NCBI GenBank assembly: GCA_030647575.1
Contig: JAUSJS010000171.1
Coordinates: 1 to 11,133 of the forward strand
Reading direction: 5' to 3'
DNA from: Candidatus Limnocylindrales bacterium
Lineage (GTDB): Bacteria > Chloroflexota > Limnocylindria > Limnocylindrales > CSP1-4
Length of the DNA stretch: 11,133 nt
The notes below the pieces were generated by a model. That model did no database searches. It had not been told where the DNA came from and saw nothing but the letters and a program-made list of their open reading frames with translations. Positions within the stretch are counted from its first letter, which is position 1. Every line of letters begins with the position of its first letter. Below, one piece after another: positions 1 through 6,164 of the stretch. The position numbers and the translations under genes are program-made.

Positions 1-150
1 GATCATCTCGTGCGTCTCAAATGGGACAGCCGGATCGATCGTCGCAATCGGGTCGGGAATGAATGCGCGATACGTGAAGGAAGCACGAGCGCGCCGGGGG
101 CCGTAAGCCCCAGGATCGCCTGCCCACGTTCTCTCGACGAACTCACCCAA
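1..150 (-). CDS. Fic-family protein, N-terminal fragment (runs off left edge)
   Basis: Read on the minus strand from a TTG at 150, this gives 50 residues beginning MGEFVERTWAGDPGAYGPRR and continuing through SFTYRAFIPDPIA. The pattern Y-x-A-F-x-P-x-P-L/I-A near the N-terminus, after an arginine pair, is typical of the N-terminal region of Fic/DOC-family proteins (enzymes that usually transfer AMP to target proteins). The catalytic HPFxxGNGR motif would lie beyond the window. TTG is chosen because an in-frame TAA lies upstream, no in-frame ATG or GTG occurs until the very edge, and a strong GGGAGA Shine-Dalgarno (minus strand, 165-160) sits 9 bases before it. The gene is divergent from everything up to 6116. 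Family assignment is from pattern memory on a short piece, so it is moderately sure. Confidence 0.62.
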   Translation of the reverse strand, partial: MGEFVERTWAGDPGAYGPRRARASFTYRAFIPDPIATIDPAVPFETHEMI

Positions 151-161
151 GACTGTCAGTC
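151..161. repeat. small palindrome next to the Fic start
   Basis: GACTG-T-CAGTC is a perfect 5-bp inverted repeat around one base. It lies between the Shine-Dalgarno and the TTG start of the minus-strand Fic gene, where it could affect translation or bind a regulator. Its short length makes chance possible. Confidence 0.3.
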
Positions 162-169
162 TCCCAGAT

Positions 170-214
170 ACTTTGACGGGTTAGGGCGATCATCATTGCC
201 TAAACCGTCAAAGT
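170..214. promoter_or_regulatory. 16-bp inverted repeat, likely operator of the Fic gene
   Basis: ACTTTGACGGGTTAGG (170-185) and CCTAAACCGTCAAAGT (199-214) are inverted copies with one mismatch around a 13-base centre. Both arms carry TTTGACGG, read outward-in. A further related element, CTGAC-GG-GTCAG, lies at 225-236. The repeat sits directly upstream of the Shine-Dalgarno of the minus-strand Fic gene and just before the ATPase remnant on the plus strand, so a repressor operator shared by divergent units is the simplest reading. There is no run of T after either arm, which argues against a terminator. Confidence 0.55.
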
Positions 215-241
215 CAACAACTCTCTGACGGGTCAGACCGT

Positions 242-430
242 GCGCGCGTCCCACCCGGACGAGGCTGCCCGCTCGCCATCCAGGTCGGGAGCGGTCACGA
301 GAAGCCGGACCTGCGCGGCCTCGCCGCCTTCACGAAGGCGTTCCCGGCTGCGCGCCCGCTGCTCATCGGAGCGTACGGCCTGCCGGTCGAGACGGCCCTG
401 GCCACGCCCGCCGACGAGCTCCTCGGCTGA
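242..430 (+). pseudogene. 3' remnant of a DUF4143-type AAA ATPase gene
   Basis: An open frame without a start codon ends at TGA 428-430. Its last 52 residues begin LAIQVGSG, contain LRGLAAFTKAFPAARPLLIG, and end with PADELLG. This matches the extreme C-terminus of DUF4143-type ATPases, where a nuclease-like strand (consensus roughly LAIEVKSG) is followed by GLxAFxxxF and a TLLVGGDG-like strand. Here the E and K of the ExK motif are replaced by Q and G. No Walker A or B motif and no start exist upstream: within 30 bases one is already in the inverted-repeat region of the Fic promoter. The residues before position 272 no longer resemble the family. It is therefore read as the tail of a gene whose 5' part was deleted, not as a functional protein. 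Homology is judged by eye. Confidence 0.6.
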
Positions 431-439
431 CTGAACCGC

Positions 440-459
440 CGCAGGACCAACCTCCTGCG
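440..459 (+). terminator. terminator-like hairpin after the ATPase remnant
   Basis: CGCAGGA (440-446) and TCCTGCG (453-459) form a perfect 7-bp stem with a CCAACC loop, 9 bases after the remnant's stop codon. No U-tract follows, so intrinsic termination would be weak or would need Rho. The position fits the original 3' end of the decayed gene. Confidence 0.4.
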
Positions 460-486
460 AAGGGACAGGGGGTCCGGGGCCAGTGC

Positions 487-512
487 TCCCGTTGACCAGC
501 CCGTCTGGAATC
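487..512. repeat. direct repeat, copy 1 (left of the HTH gene)
   Basis: The copy starts TCCCGTTGACCAGCC and ends TGGAATC after four variable bases. It matches 1448-1473 at 23 of 26 positions, in the same orientation and 961 bp apart. The two copies bracket the HTH-ExE gene. It may be a duplicated target, a recombination scar or a protein-binding site. Confidence 0.5.
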
Positions 513-588
513 GGGATCCGCACACGCCAGGTGGCTTGGTGGCTTGGCTGGTGACCGCCGGATGAGTGCCACGGGCCAGGATCGCGCA

Positions 589-1332
589 ATGAGCACCAGG
601 GAGCGACCTGCCGATCGAGGGTCCCGCCGGGGTCGTCAGTTGCTCGACCAGCTGATACGTGAGTTTCACGAGGCACGAGTCGGCGCGGGCGTCAGCCAGA
701 AGGTAATCGGCAGGGCCTTCGGTCGGTCCGACGCGTGGGTGAGTTGGACCGAGTCTGGCGAGAACGCGTCGCTGTCGATCGTCGATGCGTCGCGGATGCT
801 CGCATGCGTGGGCCTCGACCTCGCGGTGCGCGGGTACCCGGCCGGGCGCGGGGTCCGCGATGAGGCCCAACTTGCGCTCATTGCGCGCCTGAAACCGTTC
901 GTCTTGTCGCGCTGGGAATGGCGGACGGAGGTCCCGATCCCGCTTACGGGCGACCTGCGCGCCTGGGACGTCGTTCTTCGCGGGCCGGCCGGGTCAATCG
1001 GCGTGGAAGCTGAGACGCGCCTGCGCGACATTCAGGCCATCGACCGTCGCGTGATGCTCAAGCTGCGCGACAGCGGGCTCGACCGCGTGATCGTCCTCGT
1101 CGCACCAACGCGAACCAACCGCGCGACGCTTCGCGAGGTGGGCGATTCCATTCGGACGAACTACCCCATCTCTTCGCGTCAAGCGCTCGATGCGCTTGTC
1201 AACGGGCGGGATCCGGGCGGTAACGCGATCCTCGTCCTCGGTGCGAGCTCGACGGCGCCTGCAACGGTCCCCGTGACGACGGTGCTCCCGCCAGGCGCGA
1301 GGCCGGCGACGATTCCAGCCAAGTTGGCGTAA
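589..1332 (+). CDS. XRE-type HTH protein with C-terminal ExE domain, unknown function
   Basis: The 247-residue protein has two parts. Residues about 20-84 form a Cro/C1-type helix-turn-helix (VGAGVSQKVIGRAFG, then AWVSWTESGE, then a closing helix and VRGYPAG), so it should bind DNA. Residues about 105-218 form a separate alpha/beta domain with EVPIP, AWD (D127), VEAETR (E140, E142), K158 and the strands VIVLVAP and AILVLG. This strand-acid-strand layout recalls PD-(D/E)xK nuclease-like folds, but the final lysine is not in the standard place, so catalysis is a guess. I recall similar uncharacterised two-domain proteins in actinobacteria and Chloroflexota. ATG 589 is preferred because AGGA (578-581) lies 7 bases upstream; a TTG at 544 or an ATG at 562 would add 15 or 9 residues. 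The gene stands alone, bracketed by direct repeats, which suggests a mobile or self-regulated unit. Confidence 0.75.
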   Translation: MSTRERPADRGSRRGRQLLDQLIREFHEARVGAGVSQKVIGRAFGRSDAWVSWTESGENASLSIVDASRMLACVGLDLAVRGYPAGRGVRDEAQLALIARLKPFVLSRWEWRTEVPIPLTGDLRAWDVVLRGPAGSIGVEAETRLRDIQAIDRRVMLKLRDSGLDRVIVLVAPTRTNRATLREVGDSIRTNYPISSRQALDALVNGRDPGGNAILVLGASSTAPATVPVTTVLPPGARPATIPAKLA

Positions 1333-1376
1333 GCGACGGATCGCGATCCAGCCTCTGTCGATAGCTACAAAGCCAT

Positions 1377-1397
1377 TGGAATACATGTGGTATTCCA
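1377..1397. promoter_or_regulatory. palindrome TGGAATAC-ATGTG-GTATTCCA
   Basis: Two perfect 8-bp arms (1377-1384 and 1390-1397) surround a 5-base centre, 44 bases after the HTH gene's stop. The arm shares TGGAAT with both copies of the nearby direct repeat. It could be an operator for the HTH protein or a weak terminator; it has no T-run. Confidence 0.45.
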
Positions 1398-1447
1398 CTT
1401 GATCTGGTGGAGACGCGCAGCGTGGTTGGTAGAACGGCCAATGCCTA

Positions 1448-1473
1448 TCCCGTTGACCAGCCGGAGTGGAATC
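1448..1473. repeat. direct repeat, copy 2 (right of the HTH gene)
   Basis: This is the partner of 487-512: a 15-base identical block TCCCGTTGACCAGCC, four bases of which three differ, then TGGAATC. It lies about 97 bases before the start of the response-regulator gene. The rest of 1398-1569 shows no gene; it holds only this repeat and the promoter of the next gene. Confidence 0.5.
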
Positions 1474-1557
1474 TGCGTACGAGGCGGACACCCGAGCCAG
1501 GCGCGGACACCGGAGCCCGACGATCGGACACCGCGCGGCCCGACTCATCGCCGCTGC

Positions 1558-1563
1558 TATCCT
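1558..1563 (+). promoter_or_regulatory. -10 box of the two-component operon, leaderless layout
   Basis: TATCCT ends 6 bases before ATG 1570, so transcription would begin at or next to the start codon. No Shine-Dalgarno is present before that ATG, which agrees with a leaderless mRNA. No clear -35 element is seen at the usual distance. Confidence 0.5.
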
Positions 1564-1569
1564 CGCGCC

Positions 1570-2334
1570 ATGCTGAGCGGCGGACCGGCGGGCGGCTACG
1601 GGGTGCAGTCGCCGCGCATCCTGATCGTGGACGACGATCCGAACCTGCTGGTCCTGCTCGCCGACCAGCTCCGCGCCGACGGGTACGAAACGGCAACGGC
1701 GCGCGACGGCGTCGAGGCGCTCCGGCGTCTCCAGTCCTCGTGGCCCGACCTGCTGATCATCGACATGATGATGCCGCGGATGGACGGCCTTTCCCTCGCG
1801 CGCGAGATCAAGGCGCGGGCGGACCTGCCGATCATCGTCCTCTCGGCGATCGATGCCGGTGACTCCAAGGCCGACCTGCTCGAAGAGGTCGCCGAGGACT
1901 ACGTCACCAAGCCCTATCACTACCCGGAGTTGCGCGCTCGGATCAACCGCGTCCTTCGCCGGTTGGGCGACAAGGTCCCGCGCCAGAGCCTGGTGTTGGG
2001 TCCGAACCTCACCCTGGACCTTCATCGCCGAGAAGCCACCGTCGCGGGCACGCCAGTCGCGTTGACTCCGACCGAATCGCGACTCCTCTATCCTCTGGCC
2101 GCCAACCTCGGCCAGACCGTCACGACGGAGACGCTCCTGGCCCGCGGTTGGGCCGAGACCGAGGATGCCGACCCGTCCTACGTCTGGGTGACGATGCGCC
2201 GACTTCGTCAGAAGGTCGAGCGCGAGCCGAACCGCCCGGTCCACCTCCAGACCGTTCGGGGCGTCGGCTACCGGCTCGTTCCGGCCACCAGCGGGGACGA
2301 CCCGGCGACCGCGGCCGAGGCCGACCCAACGTGA
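1570..2334 (+). CDS. OmpR/PhoB-family response regulator
   Basis: The 254-residue protein is a two-domain transcription regulator. The receiver domain (about 15-130) has the acidic cluster DDD (21-23), the phosphate-accepting D65 in LLIIDMMMPRMDG, S92 in IVLSA, and K114 in YVTKPY. The winged-helix DNA-binding domain (about 140-236) has the LTPTESRLL strand-helix, the recognition helix region YVWVTMRRLRQKVE and the C-terminal hairpin LQTVRGVGYRLV. Phosphorylation by the downstream kinase should control its binding to DNA; its target genes cannot be told from the sequence. ATG 1570 is chosen because the receiver domain begins 16 residues later and a TATCCT box sits at leaderless distance. A longer in-frame start at 1387 adds low-complexity sequence without family character. 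Its stop overlaps the kinase start (GTGA). Confidence 0.93.
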   Translation: MLSGGPAGGYGVQSPRILIVDDDPNLLVLLADQLRADGYETATARDGVEALRRLQSSWPDLLIIDMMMPRMDGLSLAREIKARADLPIIVLSAIDAGDSKADLLEEVAEDYVTKPYHYPELRARINRVLRRLGDKVPRQSLVLGPNLTLDLHRREATVAGTPVALTPTESRLLYPLAANLGQTVTTETLLARGWAETEDADPSYVWVTMRRLRQKVEREPNRPVHLQTVRGVGYRLVPATSGDDPATAAEADPT

Positions 2335-3761
2335 CCGAACCCGGCACCGGTGAGGACGCCCCATTCGGGATGGGCTTCCGCTCCCGGCTGACCCTCGCCC
2401 TGATCCTCGCCGCCGTCCTGCCGATGACCGCGTTCGGGCTCCTGGTCCTGGCAATCGGCGTGGTGGTCGGCGGCCCGGCGGCCGACGCCAACCTCGCTCG
2501 CATCCTGCTGTTCGGGCTGGCGATCGCGGTGCTGCTCGCAGTCTTCGTCTCGTACCTGCTGGCCGCCGACCTGACTCGCCCGTTGCGCGCGATCGCGGCA
2601 GCGGTCGATCGCGTCTCGGCCGGGGACCTCTCCACGCCCATCCGCGTCGGCGGTGACGACGAGCTGGCTCGACTGGCCGAAAGCCATAACCGCCTTGCCG
2701 CGGATCTCGAGCGCCGCAACCGGGAGCTGGGCCGGATCCTCGCCGCGATCGAGGGCGCGTCGCCGCGCGACGGCGTCGACTTCCTCGCCGGCAAGGCGGC
2801 GCTCGATGCCCAGGCCGCATTCGGCATGATCGACGCCAGGGTGGTTTTCGCCGACCCGACGACCGTCCCGACGGACGAGGTTGTCCCCGGCGAGGCTCGC
2901 CCGCTTCGAGCCGAGCTGCGCGTCGGCAATGACGCCCTCGGCGTCCTCGTCGGGCGCGTGCCGGCCACGCGGACGTGGGAGCGCGCCGATCAGGACCTCT
3001 TCGAGCTGTTTGCCAGCGAGATCGCGGTTGCCATCCGCAATGCCCAGCTGTTCGGGCAGGTCGAGGCGCAGAACGCCCAGCTGCTCGAGCTCGACGCAGC
3101 CAAGGACGACTTCCTGCGCGGCGTCAGCCATAACCTCCAGACCCCGCTGACCAGCATCAGGGCCCACGTCGAACAACTCGAGATCGATCGACCCGACCAG
3201 CGCCTGGGCATCATCGCCGAGCAAGCCGAACGGCTGTCACGGATGGTCCGCCAGCTCCTGACGGTGACCCGCCTCGAGTCGGGGGCGCTCCACCCGCGCT
3301 CGGAAGTGGTCTCGCTGGCGACCCGGGTGCGCAAGGCGTGGGAGGCGCTCGGCACGGCCGACGTCCCGTTCACGCTCGACGATCGGGCCGGCGGTTGGCT
3401 GGCCGTCGCCGACACCGACCAGCTGGACCAGGTCCTCTGGGCGCTGCTCGACAATGCCGTCAAGTACGGCGGGCGCACACCGGTCGCGGTCGAGATCGTC
3501 GTGGATGAAGCCGCCTCGCGTCTGCGCATGACCATCTCCGACGGCGGCTCCGGCATCGCCGAGGCGGATCGACCTCGGCTCTTCGGTCGGTTCGTCCGCG
3601 GCGCGGAGCGGACGCCCGACGAGGGCAGCGGCCTCGGCCTGTATGTCTCGCACGAGCTCTGCCGAGCGATGGGCGGCGACCTCTTCCTCGAACCGCCGGT
3701 GCCCGCACACGGCGCGGCCTTCAGCGTTCGCCTTCCCGGCGAACCGGGAAACGAAGCCTGA
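2331..3761 (+). CDS. membrane sensor histidine kinase (HAMP, GAF-like, HisKA, HATPase)
   Basis: The 476-residue protein should sense a signal and phosphorylate the regulator encoded just upstream. Two membrane segments (about 20-47 and 56-79) are separated by only a few residues, so there is almost no outside domain. A HAMP linker (about 80-130) and a poorly conserved GAF-like region (about 140-240) follow; the signal is therefore probably sensed inside the cell or in the membrane. The dimerisation/phosphotransfer helix carries H267 in VSHNLQTPLTSIR. The ATPase domain shows N375 (LLDNAVKYG), D404 in SDGGSGI, FGRFVRG and GSGLGL (432-437). The H-box is unusual: the E normally following the histidine is N, and the usual R is Q. 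GTG 2331 overlaps the regulator stop by 4 bases, indicating translational coupling; ATG 2370 is an alternative start that keeps both membrane segments. Confidence 0.92.
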   Translation: MTEPGTGEDAPFGMGFRSRLTLALILAAVLPMTAFGLLVLAIGVVVGGPAADANLARILLFGLAIAVLLAVFVSYLLAADLTRPLRAIAAAVDRVSAGDLSTPIRVGGDDELARLAESHNRLAADLERRNRELGRILAAIEGASPRDGVDFLAGKAALDAQAAFGMIDARVVFADPTTVPTDEVVPGEARPLRAELRVGNDALGVLVGRVPATRTWERADQDLFELFASEIAVAIRNAQLFGQVEAQNAQLLELDAAKDDFLRGVSHNLQTPLTSIRAHVEQLEIDRPDQRLGIIAEQAERLSRMVRQLLTVTRLESGALHPRSEVVSLATRVRKAWEALGTADVPFTLDDRAGGWLAVADTDQLDQVLWALLDNAVKYGGRTPVAVEIVVDEAASRLRMTISDGGSGIAEADRPRLFGRFVRGAERTPDEGSGLGLYVSHELCRAMGGDLFLEPPVPAHGAAFSVRLPGEPGNEA

Positions 3762-3806
3762 CCCTGGGCTGTTGCCATCAAGGACATTATCACGCATGAT
3801 GTTCTC

Positions 3807-5261
3807 GTGAATGATAAGAACGTCCTCCCCGGCTTCGTCGGGAGACAGCGCGAGCTGGCCGCTCTCGCGGGCGAGCTCGAGGTCGTGCGCGCGACGGGAC
3901 GCGGCCGCTTCGTTCTGATTCGCGGCCGCCGGCGCGCCGGCAAGTCCTGGCTGGTCGAAGAGTTCCTCGCTCGCCATGGCCTGACCAACGTGTTCTTCAC
4001 CGCGAGTCGAAACGCCAAAGGCCAGGATCTCCCGAGGTTCGCGGAGGAGCTCACGCAGAGCTCGCTGCCGGACGACGCCCGCGCGGTGGGCGTGCGCTTC
4101 GCCCACTGGGAGGCCGCGCTGGCGACCGCCGCGATCGGCACAACCCAGGAGCGGCCATCGATCATCGTGATCGACGAGTTCCCCTACCTGGGCGAAAAGA
4201 GCGACGAGGAGGCGCGGGCCATCGAGTCAATGTTCTCGGCCGCCTGGGAGCGGCGCCTGTCGCGCCTCCCGGTGATCCTGGTCCTGGTCGGCTCGGACCT
4301 CGCCATGATGGAGCGTCTGACCGAGTACGGCCGGCCGCTCTACGACCGCCCGACCCGTCAGATTGTCGTCGATCCGCTGACTCCGAGGGACATCGCGGAG
4401 ATCGCCGGTCTCCAACCCGAGGACGCCTTCGACGCCTACGCGGTTGTCGGCGGGCTGCCGGCGTTCGCTGATGACTGGAGACGAGCGGGAGGGTTCCGGG
4501 GGTTCCTGCTCTCGGCGCTGAGTCACGCTGACACGCAGTTCGTCAACTCGGGCGTCCGCATCCTGGACGCCGAGTTCCCGACCGAGATCCAGCCGCGTGT
4601 CGTGCTCTCGGCGATCGGTCACGGCGAGCGCACCTCGAAGGGGATCTCATCGGCAGCCGGGATTCCGGCGAGCAACCTTGACCGGTCGCTCAAGCTGCTG
4701 TCCGAGGCGAAGCGCGTGGTACGGGTCGAGGAGCCGCTTTCGGCGCAGCGGCTCAAGGCCCCGCGCTACAGCGTCGCTGATCCGTACCTGCGGTTCTGGC
4801 TGCGCTTCGTGGAGCCGGCCCTCCCCGAGATCGAGCGGCTCCGCACCGAGCGGGTCGTCGACCGCATCATGGCCGCCTGGCCCGACTTCCGCGGCCACGC
4901 CGTCGAGCCGATCGTCCGGTCGGCCGTCGAGCGCCTGCTCCCCGATGAGCGTCTGCTCGGAGCGGAATACGTCGGCTCCTACTGGACGCGGACGAACGAC
5001 CCGGAAGTCGATCTCGTTGGGGCTGACAAGCGGCTGGCACCGGCGAAGGTCGCGTTCGCGGGGTCTATCAAGTGGCGCGAGACGGCCCCCTTCGACTCAT
5101 CGGACCTTGAGCGTCTCATCGCCACGAGCGCACGGGTTCCCGGCGTGGGCCCCGCCACGCCGCTCGTCGCCGTGTCGCGTAGGGGGGTCGATCGGTCCGC
5201 GCGGAAGCTCCACCTCGGGTTCGGCCCGGCTGACCTCCTCGCGGCCTACCCGACGCGTTGA
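3807..5261 (+). CDS. AAA ATPase of the ATPase_2/DUF234 type (copy 1)
   Basis: The 484-residue protein begins FVGRQREL, a usual entry to this family. It has Walker A G40-RRRAGKS, Walker B IIVIDEF (D123, E124) and a sensor-like LVGSD (160-164). A winged-helix region (about 262-310, with GISSAAGIPASNLDRSLKLL) follows, then YSVADPYLRFWLRFV and a C-terminal DUF234 domain. DUF234 resembles PD-(D/E)xK nucleases; here EVDLV (D402) is kept, but the later GExKW motif reads GSIKW (419-423), so the catalytic glutamate is S420. ATP hydrolysis looks possible; nuclease action looks lost. The biological role of this family is not established. The start is GTG 3807, 45 bases after the kinase, without a good Shine-Dalgarno; an imperfect dyad TTATCACG/CGTGAATGATAA overlaps it. 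Co-transcription with the kinase is possible but not shown. Confidence 0.87.
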   Translation: MNDKNVLPGFVGRQRELAALAGELEVVRATGRGRFVLIRGRRRAGKSWLVEEFLARHGLTNVFFTASRNAKGQDLPRFAEELTQSSLPDDARAVGVRFAHWEAALATAAIGTTQERPSIIVIDEFPYLGEKSDEEARAIESMFSAAWERRLSRLPVILVLVGSDLAMMERLTEYGRPLYDRPTRQIVVDPLTPRDIAEIAGLQPEDAFDAYAVVGGLPAFADDWRRAGGFRGFLLSALSHADTQFVNSGVRILDAEFPTEIQPRVVLSAIGHGERTSKGISSAAGIPASNLDRSLKLLSEAKRVVRVEEPLSAQRLKAPRYSVADPYLRFWLRFVEPALPEIERLRTERVVDRIMAAWPDFRGHAVEPIVRSAVERLLPDERLLGAEYVGSYWTRTNDPEVDLVGADKRLAPAKVAFAGSIKWRETAPFDSSDLERLIATSARVPGVGPATPLVAVSRRGVDRSARKLHLGFGPADLLAAYPTR

Positions 5262-5312
5262 CTGGGCGGGAGTGCGACCGACCAGGTGGCCGGTGGACCA
5301 ATGCGGCGATAC

Positions 5313-5340
5313 TTGACGATCGCGCGTTCTGCTGTATGTT
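5313..5340 (+). promoter_or_regulatory. sigma-70-like promoter of the small HTH gene pair
   Basis: TTGACG (5313-5318) and TATGTT (5335-5340) are separated by 16 bases, close to the housekeeping consensus and the clearest such promoter in the window. The start codon follows 36 bases later, after a GAGCAG direct repeat (in 5355-5373). No strong Shine-Dalgarno is seen. Confidence 0.6.
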
Positions 5341-5376
5341 GCACAGACACAGATAACGAGCAGTAGCGAGCAGCAC

Positions 5377-5655
5377 ATGGATTTCGAGCGGAAGGCGTTC
5401 TACTCGCCGGCGGAGGTCGGCGAGATCGTGGGTCAGCACCCCTCGACGATCCTGCGACATATCCACGAGGGACGGCTCCGTGCCGTGAAGCTCTCTGAGC
5501 GAACCTACCGCATCCCGCTCGGCGCTCTTGTCGCATGGCTTCAACCCGAGGTGGTCCCGAGCGTGCGCCGCGTCAGCGCATCCGATGCAGAGATCGACGC
5601 CATCAGCGCCCAGATGACGGCGGAGACCGAGGGGCGCGAGGTCGTCTCCGCGTGA
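5377..5655 (+). CDS. excisionase/MerR-like HTH protein, possible antitoxin
   Basis: The 92-residue protein has a compact winged helix-turn-helix at about 8-57: YSPAEVGEIVG, then HPSTILRHIHEGRLRAVKL, then TYRIPLGALVAWL. This is the helix-turn-helix_17 or excisionase type, used by phage excisionases and many small regulators. A charged tail (about 65-92) has no recognisable fold and could bind the partner protein. The gene has its own promoter and overlaps the next start by GTGA, so the two products are made together. No integrase is nearby, so a role as excisionase is less likely than a regulator or antitoxin for the following gene. Assignment to the HTH class is firm; the role is inferred from context. 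Confidence 0.78.
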   Translation: MDFERKAFYSPAEVGEIVGQHPSTILRHIHEGRLRAVKLSERTYRIPLGALVAWLQPEVVPSVRRVSASDAEIDAISAQMTAETEGREVVSA

Positions 5656-6116
5656 GCGGCGACCTCACCCTGCAACAACTCCATCAATGGCGGGCGACCC
5701 TCGAGGCGAAGTTCGCCGTCGACGGTGATCTCACCGTCAAGACGAATCCCCGCCGCACCGGCTATCACGAGTTCGAGATCCTCGTTCCCGGCTACGGCCT
5801 GCCACTGCAGGCGAAGATCGTCCATCGGGAGTTCTACAGCCGGTCTGGCGATCGCTGGCATCTCGCCCGATACACCTACCACCTCGCCGAGTACGCGCGT
5901 GGCGGTAAGTTCGGGTATCACTGGCACCCGCTCGCCGGAGCGCATCGTGGCCGGGGAAGCATCTTCCACATCATCTGTGATCGTGCCGGTGCCGGTGCCA
6001 GGCGGCATTTCTGTGCGCACCAGATGGGCATCCTCGAAGCTCACGAGGCACTCATGCAGCGGGTCGCGAGTGATCATCCGATCGACTGCGCCGGCTTGTA
6101 CCGACTGGACCGCTGA
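5652..6116 (+). CDS. histidine-rich YHWHP protein, possible toxin partner
   Basis: The 154-residue protein starts at GTG 5652, overlapping the stop of the HTH gene by 4 bases. It has ten histidines, mostly in the second half: FGYHWHP (88-93), a later FH (105-106), HFCAH (119-123) and LEAHEAL. The layout Y-x-Y-H-L, then GYHWHP, then spaced histidines, then a helix with LEAH recalls small actinobacterial proteins encoded after an HTH gene. It also loosely recalls the DUF6516 (TumE-type) toxin group, though I cannot confirm membership. Histidine clusters could bind metal or form a ribonuclease site. No signal peptide or membrane segment is seen. The coupled HTH gene makes a toxin-antitoxin-like module the leading idea; an uncharacterised metal-dependent enzyme is the alternative. 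Confidence 0.65.
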   Translation: MSGDLTLQQLHQWRATLEAKFAVDGDLTVKTNPRRTGYHEFEILVPGYGLPLQAKIVHREFYSRSGDRWHLARYTYHLAEYARGGKFGYHWHPLAGAHRGRGSIFHIICDRAGAGARRHFCAHQMGILEAHEALMQRVASDHPIDCAGLYRLDR

Positions 6117-6164
6117 TCTCGCTCCACGTGGTGCAACGGGTCTGGTGGCGGTTTGAACCGGCCC

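Noticed and set aside
10..228. 72-codon plus-strand open frame at the left edge
   Set aside because: It overlaps the minus-strand Fic fragment and the inverted repeat, and its product resembles no family.
994..2820. 608-codon open frame on the minus strand
   Set aside because: It lies antisense to the clear response regulator and kinase genes, has arginine-rich low-complexity composition, and shows no family motif; it is a product of GC-rich codon bias.
3787..3817. Dyad TTATCACG / CGTGAATGATAA as operator of ATPase copy 1
   Set aside because: The arms pair only with a bulge and the core is 4 bp, so it is too weak to list as a site of its own.
2990..4165. 391-codon minus-strand open frame
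   Set aside because: Antisense to the kinase and ATPase copy 1, serine/arginine-rich with no domain features.
5377..5655. True phage excisionase
   Set aside because: The HTH type fits, but no integrase or attachment site is visible and the gene is coupled to the YHWHP gene, which favours a regulator or antitoxin.
6149..6160. CGGTT-TG-AACCG as a terminator between convergent genes
   Set aside because: A 2-base loop cannot close a hairpin and no T-run follows; it is only a short palindrome.
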